Shown here: in pieces, positions 44,246 to 52,199 of the stretch
Layout of the letters: the number at the start of each line of letters is the position of its first letter
How positions within the stretch are numbered: position 1 is the first letter of the stretch
Assembly: GCA_946617655.1 (NCBI GenBank)
Contig: CAMOKL010000001.1
Coordinates: 1 to 64,000, forward strand
Reading direction: 5' to 3'
Source: Anaeroplasma sp902783745
GTDB lineage: Bacteria > Bacillota_I > Bacilli_A > Acholeplasmatales > Anaeroplasmataceae
Length of the DNA: 64,000 nucleotides
The notes under the pieces: model-generated
Database searches by the model: none
What the model was told of the DNA's origin: nothing
The model's input: the letters and a program-made list of their open reading frames with translations, nothing else
Position numbers and translations under genes: made by a program

Positions 44246-45127
44246 ATGTTACAAGGTTCTATAGTAGCACTAGTTACACCTTTTAATAAGGATGGCAGTG
44301 TTAATTTCGAAAAATTAGGTGAATTATTAGAATTCCATATTGCAAATAAGAGTGGTGGAATTGTAATTTTAGGTACAACAGGTGAAGCTTCAACTTTATC
44401 TTTTGAAGAAGAAGCAGAAATTGTTAAATATTCTGTTAAAAAGGTAAATCATAGAGTACCATTAATTGTTGGTTCTGGTTCTAATGAAACTGAAAAGGCA
44501 GTTACTATGTCAGAAAAGTATTCTAAATTAGGTGCTGATTATGTTTTAGTAATTACTCCATATTACAATAAGACAAATGAATCAGGATTAATTAAGCATT
44601 TTACAGCTGTAGCAGATGCTTCTCATTGTCCTGTTATTATGTATAATGTACCAGGAAGAACTGGTATGTCTATGTCAATTCATGCAGTTGAAGTATTATC
44701 AAAACATCCAAATATTTATGGTATTAAGGAAGCTTCAGGTAATATGAGTTATAGTATGAAGGTATCAAAGTTATTAAGTGATGATTTTATTATGTTATCA
44801 GGTAATGATGATATTATTGTTCCTATGATGTCAATTGGCGCAAAGGGTGTTATTTCAGTATTAACTAACTGTGCTCCATTACAAACTGCAAAAATTTGTG
44901 ATTTATGTTTAAATAATAAGTATAGTGAAGCAACAGAACTTGCAAATAAGTTATTAGATTTTACTAATGGTTTATTTATGGAAGTTAACCCAATTCCAGT
45001 TAAGGAAGCATTAAATTATATGGGATTTAATGTAGGTGGATATAGAGCACCACTTGATGAAATGTCAGAAGAAAATAAAGAAAAGCTTCATAAAATTATT
45101 GATAGAGATAAGGAGATTATATTCTAA
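44246..45127 (+). CDS. dapA: 4-hydroxy-tetrahydrodipicolinate synthase
   Basis: 293 residues, TIM barrel aldolase. Condenses pyruvate with aspartate semialdehyde. Schiff-base lysine in GIKEASG (K161), active tyrosine in MYNVPGRTG (Y133), and GTTGEASTLS (43-52) are all present. TAAGGAGGATT gives a strong start. It sits in the lysine-controlled operon directly after dapF; its stop overlaps the dapB start by one base (TAATG). Confidence 0.96.
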   Translation: MLQGSIVALVTPFNKDGSVNFEKLGELLEFHIANKSGGIVILGTTGEASTLSFEEEAEIVKYSVKKVNHRVPLIVGSGSNETEKAVTMSEKYSKLGADYVLVITPYYNKTNESGLIKHFTAVADASHCPVIMYNVPGRTGMSMSIHAVEVLSKHPNIYGIKEASGNMSYSMKVSKLLSDDFIMLSGNDDIIVPMMSIGAKGVISVLTNCAPLQTAKICDLCLNNKYSEATELANKLLDFTNGLFMEVNPIPVKEALNYMGFNVGGYRAPLDEMSEENKEKLHKIIDRDKEIIF

Positions 45128-45843
45128 TGAAGGCAGCTGTTGTTGGTTATGGTGCAATGGGTAAGATCATTTCTAATTTATTAGGAGATGAGCTTAAAGT
45201 AAATGTAGCACCTGAATGTGAAATTAAGGATTTAGCAAATACTGATGGAGATTTCGATGTTATTATTGATTTTTCTAATGTAGCTAACCTAGATATGATT
45301 TATAATTATGTATCAAAAACTAAAACTCCTGTTATTTTTGCAACAACAGGTTATAGTGATGCTCAATTAAAGAAGATTGAGGATTTATCAAAGGTTGCAC
45401 CAGTATTAAGAAGTGCAAACTTTAGCTTAGGTGTAATCTTATTAAATAGATTAGTTAAAGAAATTACACCTATCTTAAAAGACGATTTTGATATAGAAGT
45501 TATTGAAGCTCATCACAATAAGAAGCTTGATGCTCCATCTGGTACTGCAAAAATGCTTGTTTCATCTATTGTTGATGCAACAGGATTTAAGGTAACAGAA
45601 GGAAGAAGTGGCTATTGTCCAAGAACTCATGAAGAAATTGGTGTTTCTGCAGTAAGAGGTGGAACAATTGTTGGAGAACATGATGTTATGTATTGTGGTG
45701 ATGATGAAATTATTACATTAAAACATTCAGCAAGTTCTAAGAAAATTTTTGCAATAGGAGCTATTAAAGCTGCTAGATGGTTAGTAGGTAAGCCAAACGG
45801 ATATTACGATATGGAAGACGTATTGTTTGGCTCAAATAAGTAA
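45127..45843 (+). CDS. dapB: 4-hydroxy-tetrahydrodipicolinate reductase
   Basis: 238 residues. NAD(P)H-dependent reductase after DapA. N-terminal VGYGAMGKII, DFSNVANL, FATTGYS, RSANFSLGV, and the catalytic EAHHNKKLDAPSGTA (histidine pair near 153) are in the family order. A little shorter than the usual 250-270 residues. It ends the lysA-dapFAB operon and is followed by a long terminator. Confidence 0.95.
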   Translation: MKAAVVGYGAMGKIISNLLGDELKVNVAPECEIKDLANTDGDFDVIIDFSNVANLDMIYNYVSKTKTPVIFATTGYSDAQLKKIEDLSKVAPVLRSANFSLGVILLNRLVKEITPILKDDFDIEVIEAHHNKKLDAPSGTAKMLVSSIVDATGFKVTEGRSGYCPRTHEEIGVSAVRGGTIVGEHDVMYCGDDEIITLKHSASSKKIFAIGAIKAARWLVGKPNGYYDMEDVLFGSNK

Positions 45844-45885
45844 TTTAATAATATTTAAACACAAAACATCAAATGTACGTGTGAG

Positions 45886-45955
45886 AAAAACAGTAGTATA
45901 AATAAATTGTACAAAAAGCGTTTTTATTTATTGAAATACTACTGTTTTTGTTTTA
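45886..45955 (+). terminator. Long terminator of the dap operon
   Basis: A 14-bp perfect stem (45886-45899 with 45936-45949) enclosing an inner AAATAAA/TTTATTT pair, then TTTTTGTTTT. Confidence 0.85.
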
Positions 45956-45959
45956 TAAT
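45931..45959 (+). promoter_or_regulatory. asd-lysC promoter nested in the dap terminator
   Basis: TTGAAA (45931-45936), 17-bp spacer, TATAAT (45954-45959), 38 bp before the asd ATG. The -35 and most of the spacer are inside the 3' arm of the terminator stem. Confidence 0.7.
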
Positions 45960-45997
45960 GACATTGTTTATTATTTAAATAATAGGAGTGATTATTT

Positions 45998-47041
45998 ATG
46001 AAGAAGTATAATGTTGGTATTTTAGGTGCAACTGGTGCAGTTGGACGTGAAATGTTAAAGGTTTTAAAAGAAAGAAATTTCCCAATTAATGAATTACGTT
46101 TATTAGCTTCTGAAAGAAGTGTTGGTAAGGTAATTAATTATGATGGTAAAGATATTAAGGTTGAATTAGCATGTCATGACGCATTTAAGGGTTTAGATAT
46201 TGTACTTGGTGCAGCATCAAATCCTGTTGCAATTGAATTTAAGGATGACATTGTTAAAGCTGGTGCAGTATTTATTGATAACTCAAGTGCATTTAGACTA
46301 GATGAGGATGTTCCTCTAGTTGTTCCTGAAATCAATGGTGATGATGTATTCAAGAACAAAGGCGTTATCGCAAATCCAAACTGCTCTACAATTGTAACTT
46401 TAATGGCAGTTAAGGGAATTAATAAATTATCTAAGATTAAGGGTATGACAGTATCTACATATCAAGCAACAAGTGGTGCTGGTATTAATGGTCCTATCGA
46501 ATTATATAATCAAATGGGTGATTTATATGAAGATTATAAGAACAATGGTGAAGTTAAGGTTATTGATTCTAAGGCTACACCAAGTGTATTCCAATACCAA
46601 ATTGCTGGTAATGTAATCCCTCATATTTCATCTGCATTAGATGACGGATATACAAAAGAAGAAATGAAGATGCAAAATGAAGGAAGAAAGATTCTTCATT
46701 TACCTGAATTAAAGGTTAACTGTACATGTGTTAGAATTCCTGTTGTAAGAAGCCATTCTATTTCTGTAACAGTTTATACAGAAAAGCCTTTAACAGTTGA
46801 AGAAGTTAGAAATCAAATTGCAAAGGAACAAGGTTGCAAGTTATATGATGATTTAGCTAATAAGCAATATCCTATGCCAATTTTAACTTCTGATCAAGAT
46901 ATTGTTTATGTAGGTAGAATCCGTAAGGATTTAGTATTTGATAATGGTATTGTATTATTCTGTTGTGGAGATCAAGTTAGAAAAGGTGCTGCAACAAATG
47001 CTGTTCAAATTGCTTTAAAGCTAGTTGGACTAGATTTCTAG
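45998..47041 (+). CDS. asd: Aspartate-semialdehyde dehydrogenase
   Basis: 347 residues. Reduces aspartyl phosphate to aspartate semialdehyde. N-terminal GILGATGAVGREML, the catalytic cysteine in NPNCSTI (C129), and VRIPVVRSHSISV with the active His region match Asd. ATAGGAGTG lies before the ATG. It forms a two-gene unit with lysC (9-bp gap) under its own promoter, without a visible lysine riboswitch. Confidence 0.96.
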   Translation: MKKYNVGILGATGAVGREMLKVLKERNFPINELRLLASERSVGKVINYDGKDIKVELACHDAFKGLDIVLGAASNPVAIEFKDDIVKAGAVFIDNSSAFRLDEDVPLVVPEINGDDVFKNKGVIANPNCSTIVTLMAVKGINKLSKIKGMTVSTYQATSGAGINGPIELYNQMGDLYEDYKNNGEVKVIDSKATPSVFQYQIAGNVIPHISSALDDGYTKEEMKMQNEGRKILHLPELKVNCTCVRIPVVRSHSISVTVYTEKPLTVEEVRNQIAKEQGCKLYDDLANKQYPMPILTSDQDIVYVGRIRKDLVFDNGIVLFCCGDQVRKGAATNAVQIALKLVGLDF

Positions 47042-47050
47042 GAGGAAAAT

Positions 47051-48361
47051 ATGTTAGTTGTTACAAAGTTTGGTGGTAGCTCATTATCAAGCGCTACTCA
47101 ATTTGCAAAAGTAAAGAACATTGTTTTATCTGATCCTAAAAGAAAAATTGTTGTTTGCTCAGCATTAGGAAAAAGAGATAAAGATGATACAAAGATTACA
47201 GATTTACTTTATATCTTACATGCACATTTAAAGTATTCAGTTCCTTTTAAGGATATTTGGGATATGATTTATACTAGATTCTTAGGTGTAAAAGAAGAAT
47301 TAGGTATCGATTATGAAATTAAAAAGGACCTAGATGATTTATATAAGGAATTAAATAAAAATATTCCTCAAGATTATTTAGTATCAAGAGGTGAATATTT
47401 AACATCAAAGCTTATGGCTGCATATTTAGGTTATAGCTGGGTTGATGCTAAGGATTTATTAAAATACAATTATGATGGTACATTAGATGAAGAATTAACA
47501 CAAAAGAATGTTAAGCTTGCTGTATCTAAGAATAATCAAATTGTTGTACCTGGTTTCTATGGTGCATACCCTAATGGTTCAGTTAGATTATTATCAAGAG
47601 GTGGATCTGATGTTACAGGTTCAATTCTTGCAAATTGTATTAATGCATCATTATATGAAAACTGGACAGATGTTTCTGGTATTCTTGCAGCAGATCCAAG
47701 ACTTGTTAAGGAACCAAGAGCAATTGATTATATTACATATGCTGAATTAAGAGAATTATCTTATATGGGTGCATCTGTATTACATGAAGAAACTGTTTTC
47801 CCAGTTCAACAATTAAATATTCCTATTAATCTTAAGAATACAAATAGACCTGAAGATAAGGGTACATTCATTCAAAATGATTGTCCTCAATCTAAGACAA
47901 TTGTTACAGGTATTGCTGGTAAGAAGGATTTCTTATCATTCAATATTCAAAAGGATCATATGTCAAATGAGGTTGGTTTCTTAAGAAAAGGATTATCTAT
48001 ATTTGAACGTTATGGTGTTTCAATTGAACATACTCCAACAGGTATTGATTCATTCTCTGTTGTTGTTGCTGCATCACAGGTTGAAAAGGTTCAATATGAA
48101 CTTGTTACTGACCTAAAGAAAGAACTTGGCGCAAACGTTAATGTTGAAGGTGATTTAGCTTTAGTTGCAGTTGTTGGTCGTGGCATGGCAAAGAGAAGTG
48201 GTGTATGTGCTAAGATATTTGAAACATTAGGTAAGAAGTCAATTAATGTTAAGTTACTTGCACAAGGACCAAGTGAATTAAATATTATTATTGGTATTTC
48301 ATCAAAGGATTATGAAGAAACTGTATCTTCATTATATGAATCATTAATTAGAAATAACTAA
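47051..48361 (+). CDS. lysC: Aspartokinase
   Basis: 436 residues. Phosphorylates aspartate, first step to lysine, threonine and methionine. VTKFGGSSLSS (4-14), the active segment RGGSDVTGSI, and WTDVSGILAADPR mark the kinase; two ACT domains follow (about 305-436), with VVGRGMAKRSGV in the second. The ACT domains imply feedback control by amino acids. AGGAGG starts at the end of asd. A terminator follows. Confidence 0.95.
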   Translation: MLVVTKFGGSSLSSATQFAKVKNIVLSDPKRKIVVCSALGKRDKDDTKITDLLYILHAHLKYSVPFKDIWDMIYTRFLGVKEELGIDYEIKKDLDDLYKELNKNIPQDYLVSRGEYLTSKLMAAYLGYSWVDAKDLLKYNYDGTLDEELTQKNVKLAVSKNNQIVVPGFYGAYPNGSVRLLSRGGSDVTGSILANCINASLYENWTDVSGILAADPRLVKEPRAIDYITYAELRELSYMGASVLHEETVFPVQQLNIPINLKNTNRPEDKGTFIQNDCPQSKTIVTGIAGKKDFLSFNIQKDHMSNEVGFLRKGLSIFERYGVSIEHTPTGIDSFSVVVAASQVEKVQYELVTDLKKELGANVNVEGDLALVAVVGRGMAKRSGVCAKIFETLGKKSINVKLLAQGPSELNIIIGISSKDYEETVSSLYESLIRNN

Positions 48362-48371
48362 TATTTTTAAT

Positions 48372-48400
48372 AAAGCCTCAATTATTGGGGCTTTATTTTA
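48372..48400 (+). terminator. Terminator of asd-lysC
   Basis: An 8-bp stem (48372-48379 with 48387-48394, one U-G) and a T-rich tail. Confidence 0.8.
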
Positions 48401-48471
48401 ATTTTTAAGTTAATTTTTCCAAATTATATTATATAATTGTACTAGAATAATAATGTAAAGGAAGCGATAAG

Positions 48472-49548
48472 ATGGATTATTTAGTATTTACATTAAACGC
48501 AATATTACCAATTATAATTCCAGTTATGGTTGGTTTCTTCTTAAAGAAGATTAATTTATTATCACAAGAATTCTGGGGTAATTTAAATAAATTAGTATTT
48601 AAATTGATGATTCCAGTATTATTATTTAGTAATTTATATCTTGCAGATTTGTCTACAATAAATTGGGCATTTGTTGGTTTTGGTGCAGGATCTATTCTTA
48701 TTTTATTTGGAATTGGATTACTTGTTGTAATGGCATTTAAAGACCGCAAACAAAAAGGTGTTATTTTACAAGCAACATTTAGAAGTAACTATGCAATAAT
48801 AGGCATTCCTCTTGCCGTATTATTAGGAGGAGATAAAGCACAAGCATCTGCCGCAGTAATGGCTGCAGTATCTGTTCCTATTTTTAATGTTTTAGCTGTA
48901 ATTGCATTATCTATTTATGATCATGAAGAAGGACAAAAAATAGATATTAAAGATATATTAAAAAAGATTGTTACTAATCCATTAATTATTGGTGTTGTTT
49001 CAGGCTTATTAGTATGTTTATTAGGCTTAGGTATTGATAAATTAACTGGCATTGAAGGAACATTAAAATCAATTTTCACAGATTATACTGTAAGATATGA
49101 TGTAATTGATGGTGCTGCAGTAGCAGTATCAGATAATTCATTATATCATCTTGCTGACTTACATTTTGTAGGTACTGCAATATCATATATTGGTAGATGT
49201 GCTACACCAGTCGCTTTATTAGTACTTGGTGCTAGATTCGAATTTAGTGCTGTTAAGAAATTATGGCGTCAGCTTACTGTTACAGTATCATTTAGATTAA
49301 TAATAACACCAGTTGTTTTCTTAACTATAGCTTATTTCTTAGGTAAACAATTAGGATGGGGTACTACAGAATATGCAATTCTTGTTGCTTTATTTGCAAC
49401 ACCTATTGCTGTATCAAGTGCACCTATGGCTGCACAAATGGGCCAAGATGAAGAATTGGCTGGTCAAATAGTTGTTTGGACAACTGCATTATCAGCATTC
49501 ACATTATTTTTAATCATATTTACACTTGCAGCAATTGGCATGTTGTAA
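48472..49548 (+). CDS. AEC (auxin efflux carrier) family transporter
   Basis: 358 residues, about ten membrane segments. The opening LNAILPIIIPVMVGFFLKKINLLS and the second-half repeat YAILVALFATPIAVSSAPMA follow the AEC family pattern. Bacterial members carry malate, other organic acids or export lysine-type compounds. The gene lies after lysC, and malic enzyme is encoded about 13 kb away, but the substrate cannot be read from the sequence. AAAGGAAG precedes the ATG. A central loop of some 45 residues (about 200-245) between helices is longer than usual in the family. Confidence 0.88.
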   Translation: MDYLVFTLNAILPIIIPVMVGFFLKKINLLSQEFWGNLNKLVFKLMIPVLLFSNLYLADLSTINWAFVGFGAGSILILFGIGLLVVMAFKDRKQKGVILQATFRSNYAIIGIPLAVLLGGDKAQASAAVMAAVSVPIFNVLAVIALSIYDHEEGQKIDIKDILKKIVTNPLIIGVVSGLLVCLLGLGIDKLTGIEGTLKSIFTDYTVRYDVIDGAAVAVSDNSLYHLADLHFVGTAISYIGRCATPVALLVLGARFEFSAVKKLWRQLTVTVSFRLIITPVVFLTIAYFLGKQLGWGTTEYAILVALFATPIAVSSAPMAAQMGQDEELAGQIVVWTTALSAFTLFLIIFTLAAIGML

Positions 49549-49555
49549 AACAAAA

Positions 49556-49585
49556 CCTGGATTTTCTAATCCAGGCTTTTAATTT
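49556..49585. terminator. Bidirectional terminator
   Basis: An 8-bp perfect stem CCTGGATT/AATCCAGG (49556-49563, 49568-49575), with T-tracts on both strands, between the convergent AEC and ATP-grasp genes. Confidence 0.85.
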
Positions 49586-49588
49586 TAT

Positions 49589-50779
49589 TTAATTTTTTTC
49601 AAATACCATTTCTCTAAATCCTTCCATTTCCTCTAATGTTTCGAATTTAGCTATAAAGAATTCGTTTCCAAGTGCATCTGATAATGCATTTGGACATCTA
49701 TCATGCATAACGATAGAAGGATATAATGATTTTATATAATCATAATCATATTTATAATTGAATCTATCACGTCTTCCAACATAAATACAATAATATTTTG
49801 GATATGAATAATCAACATTGACAACTTTATTATATGCAATTACATCAGCATATATTTGATATGTATCAACTGATTGAGAAAAGTTAATTATATCAGGTGT
49901 AAATCCTCCAGGTGGTCTCATGTTTACCTCTAAGGCAACAATATCTCCAGCCTTACCTAATCCTTTTTTGGCTTTAATTAAACGGAAGAATTCTAAATGG
50001 AAATATCTACATTTAATGTTAAATGCCTTAATAACTCTTGAACCAATTTCTTTGATATTTTTTGGTACTTCCTTATTTACGTAATAAGATATTTCTAAAT
50101 TCTCATTTACTATATCCATAATAGATGGTGGAAATACTTCATTATCACAAAATACAACATTTGATTCGTTGTCGCATATTCCATCAAATGACACGATATC
50201 TCCATAAATATATTCTTCAATGATATATTTTACATTAAATCCATCATCATAGAATTTCTTTAAATCATCTTCATTTTCTAATCTATATGTTCTTGCAGCA
50301 CCAACACCAACATCAGGTTTTACTATTACAGGGAATTCAACAACATTTTTAATAAAATCTAAATCCTCCTCATAATTTGTGCAAAATTTATATCTTGCGC
50401 AAGGTACTTTAGCTTTTTTATAAAATTCTTTCATTTGACTTTTAGATGTAAATTGTATTACATCATTTGTCTTTGCACCATAAATATTAAAGTCAGTTCT
50501 TAATCTTGCATCTTGTCTTAACCAGAATTCATTATTGCTTTCTAGGAAATCTATTTTTCCATATTTAAATGCGAAATAAGCAACAGCTCTATACATTTCA
50601 TCATAATTTTGCATATTAGATACTTTATAATATTCTGTTAATGAATTAATTACATTAATATCTAAATCATTATATGGAGTATCTCCTATACCTAAAACAT
50701 TCATTCCATTTTTCTTTAATCTATCACAAAAATTATAATATGATTTTGGAAATGCTGGACTTATAAAAATAAAATTCAT
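49589..50779 (-). CDS. ATP-grasp ligase, unknown substrate
   Basis: 396 residues. A Rossmann-like pre-ATP-grasp part (1-105, NFIFISPAFPKSYYNFC) is followed by an ATP-grasp domain: FPVIVKPDVGVGAART (about 150-165), the lid and EEYIYGDIVSFDG, and the metal-binding ALEVNMRPPGG. Such stand-alone enzymes join a carboxylate to an amine or thiol; the family of this one is commonly annotated as carboxylate-amine ligase. The start was moved from 50800 to the ATG at 50779, which follows AGAGGGTGAG. Monocistronic, divergent from the membrane protein at 50890. Confidence 0.82.
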   Translation of the reverse strand: MNFIFISPAFPKSYYNFCDRLKKNGMNVLGIGDTPYNDLDINVINSLTEYYKVSNMQNYDEMYRAVAYFAFKYGKIDFLESNNEFWLRQDARLRTDFNIYGAKTNDVIQFTSKSQMKEFYKKAKVPCARYKFCTNYEEDLDFIKNVVEFPVIVKPDVGVGAARTYRLENEDDLKKFYDDGFNVKYIIEEYIYGDIVSFDGICDNESNVVFCDNEVFPPSIMDIVNENLEISYYVNKEVPKNIKEIGSRVIKAFNIKCRYFHLEFFRLIKAKKGLGKAGDIVALEVNMRPPGGFTPDIINFSQSVDTYQIYADVIAYNKVVNVDYSYPKYYCIYVGRRDRFNYKYDYDYIKSLYPSIVMHDRCPNALSDALGNEFFIAKFETLEEMEGFREMVFEKN

Positions 50780-50855
50780 TTTCTCACCCTCTTTAAGCAT
50801 ATTATATCATAATTTAATTTATATAGTTATTATTTAAGTTTTAACTAATTTTTTG

Positions 50856-50864
50856 TGATATAAT
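50856..50864 (+). promoter_or_regulatory. Extended -10 promoter
   Basis: TGATATAAT at 50856-50864, 25 bp before the ATG at 50890. Confidence 0.6.
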
Positions 50865-50889
50865 ATTTATGTCTATTGGAGGTGGTTTT

Positions 50890-51993
50890 ATGTTTAAATT
50901 CAAAAAGAAAACTGATGAAGAATTAGAACAAAAAGACACTAATTTAAATGATGTTATTATGGATGAATCAGATAATGATTATGATGAAAATATAAATATT
51001 TCTTCTAACAATACTAATGATGAAGAAGAATTTAAAAATAGAATTACAAGAGATGATTTATTTTCAGCTACAAAAAGAAATAATTTTGAAGATTCAGAAA
51101 ATACTAATAATACAGATGAAGAATCATTTAATGATGAACCAAAAGAAGATAGTATTGTTGCAGGAACAATAGATAATGATGATATAGTTACTGAAGAAGA
51201 TACTAAAGTAGAAATTAAAGAAGAAACTTCAGATGAAAATCCAAAGTCTAAAAAAGAAATAAAAAAAATGAAAAAGAAAGAAATGCATGAATCTAATATA
51301 AATACTGAATTTAAGGTATCATCATTTATTTTAAAACTTATAGTTTCAGTTTTATTGTTTACATTCACATTTGTTATTTATTTATATTGCTTCCAAGATA
51401 GAGTTGATGATGCAATTTATATAACTTTATTCTGTGCAGGTGGAGCAACAGTATTAGCATCAATAATTTCTATGTTTAGTGTTGTAGGTTCTTTTTATTC
51501 ACCAGGATCTAGAAGAGTTATATTAATTTTTAGCTTAGTCCAATTATTATTAGGTATATATGTAATTGTTTCAGCATTTATATATATGAAATATCAGGAT
51601 TCTGATTTCTCAAAAATAGTTACTAAACCTTATTTCCAATATTTTATATCTGCATCATTATATTTGTATTCAGTTTTATATTTATGGAAGACATGTGTTC
51701 ATAAGGCTAAGGCTTCACATTTGATGTTTTGGGTTAATATATATTTAATAACTGTTGCATGTTTTATTAATGCAACTGCAAATACAGTACCTAATAAAGA
51801 GAATTTAATTATTTATGCTAGTATAAGTTTATTCTTAGGTGTTGTATTATTAGTTATTTCATTAGTTGAATATCACGTTAATCAAAAAAGATTAAAAAAG
51901 CAAATTGAGAATGAAGAATCTACAAATTCAAAAGATGATAATAGCGTTAATGATGGACAAGATAAGTCCCAAAATAATACAGAAGAAGAGTAA
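50890..51993 (+). CDS. Membrane protein with a long acidic N-terminal domain, function unknown
   Basis: 367 residues. Residues 1-130 are hydrophilic and strongly acidic with Asn/Asp/Glu runs and a final lysine block (KKEIKKMKKKEMHE). Six hydrophobic segments follow (about 142-165, 172-195, 208-230, 250-268, 280-300, 312-332). The C-terminal 35 residues are again charged and disordered. No family is recognised. GGAGGTGG lies just before the ATG at 50890; an in-frame ATG at 50869 precedes that site. It has its own promoter and terminator. Confidence 0.75.
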   Translation: MFKFKKKTDEELEQKDTNLNDVIMDESDNDYDENINISSNNTNDEEEFKNRITRDDLFSATKRNNFEDSENTNNTDEESFNDEPKEDSIVAGTIDNDDIVTEEDTKVEIKEETSDENPKSKKEIKKMKKKEMHESNINTEFKVSSFILKLIVSVLLFTFTFVIYLYCFQDRVDDAIYITLFCAGGATVLASIISMFSVVGSFYSPGSRRVILIFSLVQLLLGIYVIVSAFIYMKYQDSDFSKIVTKPYFQYFISASLYLYSVLYLWKTCVHKAKASHLMFWVNIYLITVACFINATANTVPNKENLIIYASISLFLGVVLLVISLVEYHVNQKRLKKQIENEESTNSKDDNSVNDGQDKSQNNTEEE

Positions 51994-52001
51994 TATTTAA
52001 T

Positions 52002-52032
52002 AAAGTTCTATGGAAACATAGAATTTTATTTA
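52002..52032 (+). terminator. Rho-independent terminator
   Basis: An 11-bp stem (52002-52012 with 52017-52027), GAAA tetraloop and T-rich tail. Confidence 0.85.
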
Positions 52033-52071
52033 TTTTTGGATTAAAACTGCTCCAAAAAAATAAAATTAATC

Positions 52072-52099
52072 TTTACTTTAAGTGCGAATATGATATAAT
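52072..52099 (+). promoter_or_regulatory. Trigger factor promoter
   Basis: TTTACT (52072-52077), 16-bp spacer, TATAAT (52094-52099), extended TGA. Start near 52106, leaving a leader of about 95 nt. Confidence 0.75.
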
Positions 52100-52155
52100 T
52101 TAAACGTACGTTTTATAAGGAATATTGAGATAAAACTAATATGAATATATTAATT

Positions 52156-52199
52156 AGGAGGATAGACTATTCCTGAAATATCTCGGTCTATAATTAACT
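52156..52199 (+). promoter_or_regulatory. Trigger factor ribosome site separated from its AUG by a stem-loop
   Basis: AGGAGG (52156-52161) is 38 bases from the tig ATG, too far for normal use. A 6-bp stem ATAGAC (52162-52167) / GTCTAT (52186-52191) with an 18-base loop lies directly between, leaving 8 bases from stem to ATG. Folding would restore a normal spacing. A short frame from ATG 52141 (MNILIRRIDYS, stop 52174-52176) also runs over the AGGAGG. Confidence 0.6.
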
